Assembly: GCA_903904495.1 (NCBI GenBank)
Contig: CAIVCU010000284.1
Coordinates: forward strand, 1-6,158
Source: an uncultured Chlorobiaceae bacterium
GTDB taxonomy: Bacteria; Bacteroidota; Chlorobiia; Chlorobiales; Chlorobiaceae
Direction: 5' to 3'
DNA: 6,158 nt
A program made the translations under genes and the position numbers. The notes below the pieces were generated by a model. That model was not told where the DNA came from. It saw nothing but the letters and a program-made list of their open reading frames with translations, and did not search any database. Each line of letters opens with the position of its first letter. Position 1 is the stretch's first letter. Shown piece after piece: positions 1 through 6,158 of this stretch.

Positions 1-474
1 AAGACCGAGGTTAGCGTTCAGGAGAAAGAGAACGTCAAAGATGTAGTAACGGACGGAGACCTCTTTCCATATTTTTGGGACTGACAATGTAGTGAATATC
101 TCTTTGAGCGGTCCGACTACGACAATCATGAGCAACAGGCCTGTAAATGCCTTGAGCAGCGGCCAATCCATAGCGAGTGCAACAGTGATCATCACGAGGG
201 CGAACAGTACCACATATATGTAACGCTGCTGCTTTACAGGATCTATTTTGAGTTCAGGATAAATGGCCGCGGTCAGATAGCGGTTGAGGATGAGAATGGC
301 AAGGTTCCCGAAGCCGATGAAGAAGATATAGGGATGAAGCTTCAGCAGGAAGTAATTACTCATCATAACACCGTCTGCACCCAAAAAGGAGGCAATGGTA
401 ATGACTGTGACTGAAACAAAAAGAAAGAGCCGGGCAACAACACTTAACTTTCCATCATAAGAGTGAGCTTTCAT
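1..474 (-). CDS. Unrecognised polytopic membrane protein, N-terminal 158 residues (3' end outside window)
   Basis: An open frame runs from ATG at 474-472 to the window edge without a stop, giving the first 158 residues. I do not recognise the family. It is strongly hydrophobic, with likely membrane segments near residues 12-32, 42-63, 85-104, 107-123 and 143 onward. Segment 2 carries His47-Pro48 followed by an aromatic and glycine-rich run (YIFFIGFG), which loosely resembles the heme-ligating helices of heme-copper-oxidase-like or NnrS-like membrane proteins. That is only a resemblance, and no second ligand is identifiable in the visible part. The start codon overlaps the stop of the DoxX-like gene in ATGA (474-471), and no Shine-Dalgarno sequence precedes it, so translation is probably coupled to that gene. 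The gene is very likely real, because the overlap is precise and the frame is open; its function is unknown. Confidence 0.75.
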   Translation of the reverse strand, partial: MKAHSYDGKLSVVARLFLFVSVTVITIASFLGADGVMMSNYFLLKLHPYIFFIGFGNLAILILNRYLTAAIYPELKIDPVKQQRYIYVVLFALVMITVALAMDWPLLKAFTGLLLMIVVVGPLKEIFTTLSVPKIWKEVSVRYYIFDVLFLLNANLGL

Positions 475-875
475 TGGGGTTGAGATGGTTTTATTTTGTT
501 CATCTCTATCAGAGCAATAACAGAGAGTGCAATAAGCGACATATTAAGCGTTAACGGGTTGAACGGCAGCGTGAACATGGCTGGTTCAAAAAGAAGAACA
601 AAAAGAAGCAAACCGATCAATGCAACTATATTGAGCCAGAAGAGCCAGCTCCATGCGGCCACAAGCAGCAGAAGCCCGAAGAGAATCTCCCCTGTTCCGA
701 TCCAGAATACAGCCTCGCAGACCCACTGATAGACGGGGATGAGGTGACCGAGAAGGTCAATTTCACCCCGACTCTGACAAACTATTTTAGGAACCGCACC
801 CTGATATATCCATGAAAAGGCAAGGGAGATGCGGCACAGGAGGAGTGCGGGGGACTGATTGAAAAAAAAACGCAT
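471..875 (-). CDS. DoxX-like family small integral membrane protein
   Basis: The product has 134 residues and four predicted membrane helices, near residues 10-30, 57-76, 79-98 and 108-124. The pattern matches the DoxX-like (DoxX_3 type) family: an N-terminal helix with the signature SLAFSWIYQGAVPK (17-30), a glycine-rich GTGEILFGLLLL stretch (60-71), and a C-terminal FNPLTLNMSLIALS motif (105-118). Length is normal for the family. The biochemical role of this subgroup is not established; relatives are linked to membrane redox or stress functions, so none is assigned here. ATG at 875-873 is preceded by GGAGAG (884-879), a good ribosome binding site, which supports this start. The TGA stop overlaps the next gene's ATG by 4 bases, so the two probably form a unit. 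The gene lies 100 bases downstream of the RND permease with no clear terminator between, so read-through from the pump operon is possible. Confidence 0.8.
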   Translation of the reverse strand: MRFFFNQSPALLLCRISLAFSWIYQGAVPKIVCQSRGEIDLLGHLIPVYQWVCEAVFWIGTGEILFGLLLLVAAWSWLFWLNIVALIGLLLFVLLFEPAMFTLPFNPLTLNMSLIALSVIALIEMNKIKPSQPQ

Positions 876-975
876 TGACTCTCCACTGGTTACATCTAAT
901 TTACTCTCCTATCAAACTACAATATAAGGCAATAAAGAGTTCATAAACACAAGGATGATTTGCATACATGGATCA

Positions 976-2910
976 TTATTGCGCCTTCACTGTGCCTGTT
1001 CCTTTGCCCCAGCGAATGGAGGAAACCTTAGTGCGCAGTTTGTCGAACCAGACATAGACAACCGGAATCACCAGCAGCGTTAAAAACATGGAGCTGGCTA
1101 GGCCACCAACGAGGGCGACTGCAAGGCCGGATTTCCATTCGGAACCAGAACTGCCCGAAAGTGCAATAGGAAGAAGGCCGAAGATGAGGGTCAGGGTGGT
1201 CATGAGTATCGGGCGCAACCGTTCCTTAGCCGCTTCTATGATCGATTCAGTGAGGCCCATGCCTTCGGATCGGAATTTGTTGATGAAGTCGACCAGTAGA
1301 ATAGCGTTTTTACCAACCAGGCCAACCAGCATGATGATGCCGAGAATGGTGAAAATGCTGAGAGATTTACCGGTGAGAGCAAGGGCGAAGAGCGCTCCGA
1401 TAATGGCAAGCGGAATGGAAAACATCACCACCATTGGCCAGACGTATGAGTCGTAGAGGGCAACCATGATGAGGTAGACAAAGATAATGGCGACCATAAA
1501 GGCTGAAAGCAGTGTTGAAAAAGACTCACCCTGGCGCTTGAGGTCAGATTCGTAGCTGTAAGAGAGCGTTGAGGGCATCACACCGCGTTTTTTCATATTC
1601 TTAAAAACGCGTTCGATATCCTGACCGATGCTGCCAACCGGACGACCGATGACCTGCGCCTTGACCCAGACGGCGTTGTTGCGATCTTTGCGCTGCAGCA
1701 GCGTATAGCCGCGGTCCTGCTCAAAGCTTACAAACTGGCCGAGCCTGACCATATCGCCCTGAGGGGTTCGGAATGTGATGTCGGCAAGGGTGGATGTATC
1801 CTGACGGTAATACTTGTCGAGCATTACCCTGATGTCGTACTCATCGCCTCCATCACGGTATTTGCCTGCTTCGTCACCGGCATAGGCGGTACGGAGGGCT
1901 GCCCCGACATCGACAATAGAGAGACCGAAGTCTGCCATTTTTTCGCGATCGACAACAATACGCATTTCGGGGTTACCGACCCTGGAGGTAAGCTTGACAT
2001 CAGCTGTGCCGGGAATGGTTTTGATACTGTCGCGCAGGGCTTCGGCAACACGGGTGACCTGAGTTCTCAGGGGACCGCTGATGATGACGGCAACCGGCGT
2101 TTCATTGGCAGTTCCGAAAATACCGATAGGGTTGATGCTTGCCTTGAGGCCTACAACATCCTTAAGACTGGTACGGACTGCCTGCATGACATCGCCTGTG
2201 GAATTCCTGCGTTCTTCTTTCGGCGAGAGCCGGACATTGAGTTCGGAGATATTGTCGGCGCTCTGGTTGAAGAAGCCTTCACTGGAGGCACCGACATTGA
2301 CGAGCAGCTTTTTAACCTCAGGCATTGAGGAGAGACGGTGCTCCACCATCCTAGTCAGGCGGTTGGTCTCTTCGAGATTGGTACCAGGTTCGAGCTCGAG
2401 CATGACAGAGAACTCGCCACGGTCGGATACCTCTATAAACTCTCCTCCTATCTTACCGAAAACCAGCAGACTGAATGAAGCAACAAGCAGAAGCATTGCA
2501 CTGAAAAAAACTTTGCGAGGGTTACGGAGGCTCCACTGCAGGAGATCGAGATAGTGCTGGCGGAAGCGCTGATAGTTCTGCTCGAAAGCGATCGCAAACT
2601 TTTCGAATGGGTTTTTGCCTGTAAGGTTTTCGACTTTGGAGAATCTATAGGCTAGAAGAGGCGTAAGGGTAAAGGAGACAAAAAGGCTGACAAGGGTGGA
2701 GATAACCATGACCACGGAAAATTCGCGCAGGATGTTGCCAACTAAACCGCTGACAAGAGAGAGTGGAAGAAAGACAACCACGTCAACGAGGGTAATGGAG
2801 AGTGCGGTAAAGCCTATCTCATTTCTGCCCAGGAGGGCAGCACTGCGGGGCTCTTCACCACGTTCGAGGTGGCGGTAGATATTTTCGAGCACAACGATGG
2901 AGTCGTCCAC
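976..2910 (-). CDS. RND efflux permease, C-terminal fragment (TM4 proton relay to TM12)
   Basis: This frame gives 644 residues when counted from GTG 2910-2908, which is probably an internal valine codon rather than a true start. The paired aspartates at residues 2-3 (2907-2902) match AcrB Asp407/Asp408. Further membrane helices fall near 33-55 (TM5), 64-88 (TM6), 134-152 (TM7), 465-486 (TM8), 491-511 (TM9), 517-542 (TM10), 570-588 (TM11) and 597-623 (TM12). The second large periplasmic loop lies between TM7 and TM8. VGKNAILLVDF in TM10 contains Lys534 (932 in the rejoined protein), equivalent to AcrB Lys940, so the complete proton-relay set survives. The C-terminal half shows no other stop or frameshift. 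An AGGTG lies five bases before the GTG, so restart after the upstream TAG is conceivable. However, a product starting in mid-TM4 would lack the first three helices and the first half of the pore domain. Confidence 0.85.
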   Translation of the reverse strand: MDDSIVVLENIYRHLERGEEPRSAALLGRNEIGFTALSITLVDVVVFLPLSLVSGLVGNILREFSVVMVISTLVSLFVSFTLTPLLAYRFSKVENLTGKNPFEKFAIAFEQNYQRFRQHYLDLLQWSLRNPRKVFFSAMLLLVASFSLLVFGKIGGEFIEVSDRGEFSVMLELEPGTNLEETNRLTRMVEHRLSSMPEVKKLLVNVGASSEGFFNQSADNISELNVRLSPKEERRNSTGDVMQAVRTSLKDVVGLKASINPIGIFGTANETPVAVIISGPLRTQVTRVAEALRDSIKTIPGTADVKLTSRVGNPEMRIVVDREKMADFGLSIVDVGAALRTAYAGDEAGKYRDGGDEYDIRVMLDKYYRQDTSTLADITFRTPQGDMVRLGQFVSFEQDRGYTLLQRKDRNNAVWVKAQVIGRPVGSIGQDIERVFKNMKKRGVMPSTLSYSYESDLKRQGESFSTLLSAFMVAIIFVYLIMVALYDSYVWPMVVMFSIPLAIIGALFALALTGKSLSIFTILGIIMLVGLVGKNAILLVDFINKFRSEGMGLTESIIEAAKERLRPILMTTLTLIFGLLPIALSGSSGSEWKSGLAVALVGGLASSMFLTLLVIPVVYVWFDKLRTKVSSIRWGKGTGTVKAQ

Positions 2911-2918
2911 GAGTACAC

Positions 2919-4106
2919 CTACGACAAGCGAAAGAGAGAGAGCAGGGTCATGAGGTTCAGCGAGAAACCGAAGAGGTACATACCCGTAAAGGTAGTAATG
3001 AGCGAGGTCGGGATTGAGACAAGTACAATGAGAGAGTTGCGCAGGCTGTGCAGAAAAAGCATCATGACAAGTGCGACCAGAAGCACTGCAAGCATGAGGT
3101 CTTGCTGAACGGCTGTAACGGCTTCGAGTGTAAAGGTTGAGGAGTCCTGGGCTATATCGAAGGAGAGGTTTTTATCTTTATAGAGTTTTTCGAGACGCGT
3201 GAGCGCGATCCTTGTGAGCCGGCTCACATCAACCGTATTGGCATCGCTCTGTTTCATGACCATGATGCCTACGGAGGCCCGACCATTCAATCGTGTGAGG
3301 GTTGTGATTTCCCTGAATCCGTCTTCTATTTCGGCAACATTCCGCAGTGTGACATTGCCGGTGGGGGTGGAGCGCAGAACAAGATCCTGCAGCTCTGAGA
3401 GTTTGGTGAATTTTCCGGCCAGCCTGACAACAAACTGCCGGTCGCGATCGTCAATTTTGCCAGTCGGGAAATCGAGATTGGCCTTGCCTACCTCTTTGAG
3501 AACATCAGGAACGGTCAAGCCATAGCTCTGGAGACGCTGAAGATCAATATTGACGCGGATTTCGCGCTCGCGTCCACCGAGCAGGTAGACCTGCCCCACA
3601 CCAGCAACACTTGAAAGCAGAGGTTTGACGTCGTCCTTAAGCATTCGGTAAAAGTCCGTGTCCGCCAGGGATGAAGTAGCTCCGATACGCAAAACAGGGG
3701 CTTCATCAAGTGCAAAACGGGTTATAACCGGCGGTTTTGCGTCTTCTGGAAAGCGGTCTCGAACTTCGTTGATTTTGCGTTGTGCATCCTGCAGGGCTTT
3801 TTCGATATTGGCGGAGTTGGAAAACTCAATTGCAACGACCGATAACCCTTCGGTTGATGTTGATGTGATGGATGCTATTTTTTCAATGGCGGAAACAGCT
3901 TCCTCCACCGGTTTAGTCAGGGATGTCTCGACCTCACTTGGTGATGCACCGGGATAGCGGATGGAGACGGTTACAACCGGCGGTGTCATTTTCGGGAGCA
4001 GCTCATACTGCAGCTGGCCATAGCTGAAGAGACCGAGAATGGCAAGCACTGTGAAAAGAACGACAATAAGCGTCGGGCGTTTTATGGCGAGCTCTGTAAG
4101 CGTCAT
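2919..4106 (-). CDS. RND efflux permease, N-terminal fragment (TM1 to start of TM4)
   Basis: This frame gives 395 residues from ATG 4106-4104. TM1 lies near residues 11-30. It is followed by the conserved ELLPKMTPPVVTVSIRYPGA (35-54), the start of the periplasmic pore domain, then SPSEVE (55-60), and EFSNSANIEKALQDAQRKI (94-112). TM2 is near 337-353 and TM3 near 357-377. TM4 begins at about 384 and is cut after residue 391 by the frameshift, leaving a FRLS tail. The ATG overlaps the TGA of the adaptor gene in ATGA (4106-4103), the tight coupling expected for an adaptor-permease pair. Only an imperfect purine run (AAAGGGCAG) lies upstream, so coupling probably matters more than its own ribosome binding site. 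Alone, this fragment lacks the proton relay and most membrane helices and should be inactive. Confidence 0.85.
   Translation of the reverse strand: MTLTELAIKRPTLIVVLFTVLAILGLFSYGQLQYELLPKMTPPVVTVSIRYPGASPSEVETSLTKPVEEAVSAIEKIASITSTSTEGLSVVAIEFSNSANIEKALQDAQRKINEVRDRFPEDAKPPVITRFALDEAPVLRIGATSSLADTDFYRMLKDDVKPLLSSVAGVGQVYLLGGREREIRVNIDLQRLQSYGLTVPDVLKEVGKANLDFPTGKIDDRDRQFVVRLAGKFTKLSELQDLVLRSTPTGNVTLRNVAEIEDGFREITTLTRLNGRASVGIMVMKQSDANTVDVSRLTRIALTRLEKLYKDKNLSFDIAQDSSTFTLEAVTAVQQDLMLAVLLVALVMMLFLHSLRNSLIVLVSIPTSLITTFTGMYLFGFSLNLMTLLSLFRLS
2933..2942. repeat. (AG)5 dinucleotide tract at the frameshift point
   Basis: Five tandem AG units on the + strand read as CT repeats in the permease message. 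Comparison of the two frames puts the frame change here. With four units the coding strand would read Leu-Leu-Ser-Leu-Ser-Leu-Val-Val-Gly, the family sequence. With the five present, the frame moves by two bases and meets TAG at 2921-2919. Short dinucleotide tracts are classic sites for replication slippage and also for sequencing or assembly error. Five units is shorter than most known phase-variable tracts. Confidence 0.8.
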
Positions 4107-5206
4107 GGTGTGATCTGCCCTTTCTTTTGACCGATGACAAGAACAGCTGAGCCGTTAAGAAGCTCTGTCTGACCGCTTGTCACCACACTTTCACCTACGT
4201 TGAGTCCATCAAGAACCTCGAGCTCCTTCTGGAGCTCCATACCGGCAATAAACGGCGTTAAAACCGCTTTTCCGTTACGGACCACAAAGACTTCCGGTTT
4301 TCTGATACCTGACACAAGGGCAATACGGGGAACAAAAACCGCCTCCCGCCGGCCTTCACCCGTAGTAACTACCCTGGCAAACATCCCGGATCTGAAAACG
4401 GTTTTCTGAGGGTTCTGCAGAAGCACTTCTACCCTGTAAGTATGGTCGCGGCCAGACTTATCGCTGACTGCGCTGACTCTGCCACTGAACCGCTGACCAG
4501 GATAGGTGTCGCTGGTCACCGTCAGCATTGTGCCCTGTGAAAACTTGATGATGTCGCGTTCGGGGACAAAGATGATAATTTTCACCTTTGTCATATCGAC
4601 CATATGTGCAACTTTCACCCCCTCATGAAGCAACTCACCCTGCTCGACAAAGCGGGTGGTGACCGTGCCTGTAAATGGAGCTTTGACTTTCGTATCGTTT
4701 AATTTGCGTGCAGCTGCAACAAATTCGGCCTCTGCCTCTTCGTTCTGGAGCTGAACGTTCTCAAATGCGGAAAGCGGCACTGCTCCTTCAGCATAGAGGG
4801 TTTTATAACGTTCTACATCACGTTTCGTCTGGCGGTAATGAGCATCAGCTTTGCGCTGCAGTGAGGAGGCAAGTTCATCATCGACGATGAACAAGGCGTC
4901 GCCGACTTTTTTGTGCACTCCCGGTTCAGCCGATTCCTTGCGAACCTGACCGGCGGATTCTGAAAAGATGTCAGCTTCCCTGAACGCTTCGACCGTACCG
5001 ACTGTGTTGAAGCTGTCGCGGACTGCTGCTTTTGAGACCGGGGCAACGGTTACAGGAATAAGGTCAAGAGGCTTTTGCACAAGCGCTTTTTTCGGTTCAC
5101 GATGCTGAAAGAACCAGAAGAGTGAGAGCACAAGCAGCATCAACAGGATGACTGAAATCAGCTTGTTCTCTTTGAGCTTTTGGGCTATTGCTGGAGCGAT
5201 CTTCAT
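4103..5206 (-). CDS. RND efflux system periplasmic adaptor (membrane fusion protein, HlyD/AcrA type)
   Basis: This 367-residue protein should bridge the RND permease and an outer-membrane channel across the periplasm. A basic N-terminus precedes a single hydrophobic segment (residues 16-33). No lipobox cysteine is present, so it is probably anchored by an uncleaved helix rather than as a lipoprotein like AcrA. The split lipoyl domain spans about 68-110 and 172-205, with the signature KVKAPFTGTV at 173-182. A short alpha-hairpin (about 111-171) lies between the halves and includes RYKTLYAEGAVP (133-144). The beta-barrel follows (about 205-285, ending FRSGMFARVV), then the membrane-proximal domain (about 288-360). 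Length is usual for the family. ATG 5206-5204 has no clear Shine-Dalgarno sequence. The TGA stop overlaps the permease ATG. The domain order is complete and no damage is seen, so the adaptor is intact although its permease partner is frameshifted. No outer-membrane channel gene is adjacent within the window. Confidence 0.92.
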   Translation of the reverse strand: MKIAPAIAQKLKENKLISVILLMLLVLSLFWFFQHREPKKALVQKPLDLIPVTVAPVSKAAVRDSFNTVGTVEAFREADIFSESAGQVRKESAEPGVHKKVGDALFIVDDELASSLQRKADAHYRQTKRDVERYKTLYAEGAVPLSAFENVQLQNEEAEAEFVAAARKLNDTKVKAPFTGTVTTRFVEQGELLHEGVKVAHMVDMTKVKIIIFVPERDIIKFSQGTMLTVTSDTYPGQRFSGRVSAVSDKSGRDHTYRVEVLLQNPQKTVFRSGMFARVVTTGEGRREAVFVPRIALVSGIRKPEVFVVRNGKAVLTPFIAGMELQKELEVLDGLNVGESVVTSGQTELLNGSAVLVIGQKKGQITP

Positions 5207-5274
5207 GAGTTAGAGTTCAATGGGATGATCATGGCAACATGCAGAAAAAGGACGCCGAAAAGGAAATACCAGAT

Positions 5275-5302
5275 AAAAAAAAGCGAACCGAAGCCCGCTT
5301 TT
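5275..5302 (-). terminator. Intrinsic terminator with UUCG tetraloop after the PhoU-like gene
   Basis: Read on the minus strand, AAAAGCGGGC (5302-5293), loop TTCG (5292-5289) and GTTCGCTTTT (5288-5279) form a 10-bp stem with two G-U wobbles. The stem is closed by a C-G pair around a stable UUCG loop. It runs into an eight-T tract (5282-5275). It begins 27 bases after the PhoU-like stop. On the + strand the two wobbles become A-C mismatches, so the signal fits minus-strand transcription best. It separates the PhoU-like gene from the efflux genes. Confidence 0.8.
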
Positions 5303-5328
5303 CATTACCGGTAACAAGAGGAAGCGTC

Positions 5329-6060
5329 TCAGCAGAAGTGGCTTGCAATGGAACACGATATGTCGGCAGAGGCCTTGACATGCTCAATAATTGAAAGAAT
5401 TCCGGTGTGGTTAGTTATGTTCTGATCGTTAACCGAGGACTTGATTTTTGCAAGTGCGGCGTCATAGAGGCCCTGGATCTCCTGCATCATGACAAGGGTC
5501 TCACTGGCATGCTTTGAGTTGCCACTTACGAATGCTTCAACTGCTTTTTTTATCATTTCGGCGGTGATATCGCCCATGGGTTTCAAGCCGTACTCGTCTT
5601 TATGCAGATCCTGGACATTGGCAAACTTTACATACTCTGCCTTGTCGGCTATGTTGAGTGCCAGCTGAGCCAGCCTTTCGAGCTCTCGAAGAATCATACG
5701 GGCTTCTTTGATTGCCTTGAGGTCTTCGTCACCGAGGTTCTGGAAGGTTGCATAGGCGAGGGTAAGGTATTCGACCTCAAACTTTCCTTTGCGGATATAT
5801 GCCTCATCAAACTTGAAGGCCGAAGAGGCAAGCTCGACGTTGCCTTTTGTTGAAGCCCGGATACTGAGCATCAGGTTGTTTTCAACATTGGATGAGAGTT
5901 TGGTAAGCTTCTGCTTGAGTGATTCAAGCTGGACATAGACTGTGCCCTGAGGTTTTATGGAAAGACCAAACTTGTCGGGGTCAATCTTGATGGTAAATGC
6001 TTGCGGAGTTTCTGTGGTTTTCGGTGAATCGCCGAAAAGTTTGCCTAACAGGTTAGCCAT
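5329..6060 (-). CDS. PhoU-domain protein (phosphate-regulator-like helical protein)
   Basis: The product has 243 residues, close to the size of E. coli PhoU (about 241), with two tandem helical-bundle repeats. A roughly 45-residue N-terminal extension precedes repeat 1, which runs from about 45 to 145 and ends in ELERLAQLALNIADKA (126-141). That stretch is the counterpart of the PhoU LER-GD-A-NIA helix. Repeat 2 spans about 165-240 and ends in a weaker version (IIEHVKASADISCSIA, 224-239). I see no signal peptide or membrane segment, so it is cytoplasmic. PhoU proteins modulate phosphate uptake through the Pst transporter and PhoR, but no pst or pho gene is visible here and the repeats are divergent, so a phosphate role is only inferred. 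ATG at 6060 is preferred, with a weak GGTG ten bases upstream (6074-6071). A TTG three codons earlier (6069-6067) would give 246 residues but has poorer spacing. The gene has its own terminator. Confidence 0.72.
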   Translation of the reverse strand: MANLLGKLFGDSPKTTETPQAFTIKIDPDKFGLSIKPQGTVYVQLESLKQKLTKLSSNVENNLMLSIRASTKGNVELASSAFKFDEAYIRKGKFEVEYLTLAYATFQNLGDEDLKAIKEARMILRELERLAQLALNIADKAEYVKFANVQDLHKDEYGLKPMGDITAEMIKKAVEAFVSGNSKHASETLVMMQEIQGLYDAALAKIKSSVNDQNITNHTGILSIIEHVKASADISCSIASHFC

Positions 6061-6106
6061 AGGGTTCAAACACCATGCTTATGATTAATAGAAAACTATA
6101 AAGTGA

Positions 6107-6119
6107 TGCTAATTTAGCA
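6107..6119. promoter_or_regulatory. Perfect 13-bp palindrome, possible operator
   Basis: TGCTAA-T-TTAGCA is a perfect inverted repeat with six-base arms and a one-base centre, about 47 bases before the PhoU-like start. It covers the -10 element of the candidate promoter, a position where a dimeric repressor would block transcription. No regulator gene is visible in the window, and the site occurs only here as far as I can see. It could also be chance in AT-rich DNA. Confidence 0.35.
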
Positions 6120-6140
6120 GACCTGCAAGGTTAATTGCAA
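6111..6140 (-). promoter_or_regulatory. Candidate promoter for the PhoU-like gene
   Basis: On the minus strand, TTGCAA (6140-6135) and TAAATT (6116-6111) are separated by 18 bases. Each matches four of six positions of the sigma-70 consensus. The surrounding region is AT-rich, and transcription would start about 45 bases before the ATG. An alternative, TTAGCA and TATTAA with a 16-base spacer, lies slightly downstream. This is motif matching only. Confidence 0.35.
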
Positions 6141-6158
6141 GAAAAAAACAAAAATGCT

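Larger units (their letters stand above)
976..4106 (-). pseudogene. HAE1-family RND efflux permease, frameshifted within an (AG)5 tract
   Basis: Two adjacent frames together encode one AcrB/MexB-like inner-membrane proton-driven exporter. The N-terminal frame holds TM1, the first large periplasmic loop, TM2-3 and the start of TM4. The C-terminal frame resumes in TM4 at the proton-relay aspartates and runs to TM12. The first frame stays family-like to MTLLSL (residues 386-391), then reads four foreign residues and stops at TAG 2921-2919. The other frame supplies SLVVGVLVDDSIVVLENI, which is the expected continuation. Deleting two bases (one AG unit of 2933-2942) gives a seamless 1042-residue protein, close to the roughly 1040-1050 typical of the family. 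The VDD pair in TM4 argues for the HAE1 (organic drug/lipophile) group rather than heavy-metal CzcA types. Both halves are otherwise intact, so the lesion is recent, reversible or a sequencing artefact. As written, no functional pump would be made. Confidence 0.85.

Noticed and set aside
876..975. Promoter or terminator between the permease and the DoxX-like gene
   Set aside because: The 100-base gap is AT-rich, and TTGTAG/TTAGAT hexamers at 17-base spacing match consensus at only three positions each. The only hairpin noticed (ATGAT/ATCAT) has a five-base stem and no T tract. I see only the GGAGAG ribosome binding site as supported.
2919..2945. Programmed -1 ribosomal frameshift joining the two permease halves
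   Set aside because: A -1 shift near CTC TTT C would reach the right frame but inserts one extra leucine relative to the family sequence. The codons do not form a good X XXY YYZ slippery heptamer, and I saw no strong stimulatory hairpin just downstream. A two-base repeat expansion explains the data better.
5225..5232. ATGATCAT palindrome upstream of the adaptor gene as an operator
   Set aside because: It is only eight bases and does not extend outward (both flanking bases are G on the same strand), so it is expected by chance.
5209..5237. Promoter TTGCCA - 17 bases - TCTAAC in front of the adaptor gene
   Set aside because: The hexamers match sigma-70 consensus at five and four positions with ideal spacing, but the -10 ends only two bases before the ATG. 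Transcription would start inside the start codon, and even a leaderless message would need more distance.
1088..5853. Open frames on the + strand and in other minus-strand frames inside the permease, adaptor and PhoU-like genes (for example 2081-2554 and 4708-4890 on +, 4813-5046 on -)
   Set aside because: All are opposite or out of frame to well-supported genes. Their translations are low-complexity, rich in Ser/Arg/Thr and lack recognisable domains, so they are shadows of the true coding frames.
6061..6069. TTG start at 6069 for the PhoU-like gene
   Set aside because: The nearest SD-like GGTG would be two bases from the TTG, too close, while it is ten bases from the ATG at 6060.

Overview
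All recognisable genes in this window lie on the minus strand, so it reads biologically from 6158 down to 1. The organism is a Gram-negative bacterium, because the central genes encode a periplasmic adaptor and an inner-membrane pump of the tripartite RND efflux type. The pump's sequence style, the weak Shine-Dalgarno sites and the roughly balanced base composition feel like green sulfur bacteria (Chlorobi) or relatives. That placement is an impression from memory, not something the window proves.

Layout in transcription order: (1) a PhoU-domain protein (6060-5329) with a candidate promoter upstream, whose -10 region is covered by a perfect 13-bp palindrome; (2) an intrinsic terminator with a UUCG tetraloop (5302-5275) that closes the PhoU-like unit; (3) an efflux pair, made of a membrane-fusion/adaptor protein (5206-4103) whose stop overlaps the start of a HAE1-type RND permease (4106-976) in an ATGA junction; (4) a 100-bp gap with no convincing terminator or promoter; (5) a small DoxX-like four-helix membrane protein (875-471), again joined by an ATGA overlap to (6) an unrecognised polytopic membrane protein (474 to beyond position 1), cut off by the window edge.

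The most notable point is that the RND permease is broken. Its N-terminal 391 family-like residues and its C-terminal 644 residues are in different frames. The break falls inside an (AG)5 dinucleotide tract at 2933-2942, immediately before the paired aspartates of the TM4 proton relay. Removing one AG unit restores a continuous 1042-residue protein of normal family length with the expected TM4 sequence. This could be a recent inactivating mutation, a slippage-driven on/off switch, or a sequencing error; the sequence alone cannot decide. No outer-membrane channel (TolC-type) gene and no transcriptional regulator gene is visible, so the pump would need a channel encoded elsewhere. I see no RNA genes, insertion sequences, CRISPR arrays or attachment sites.
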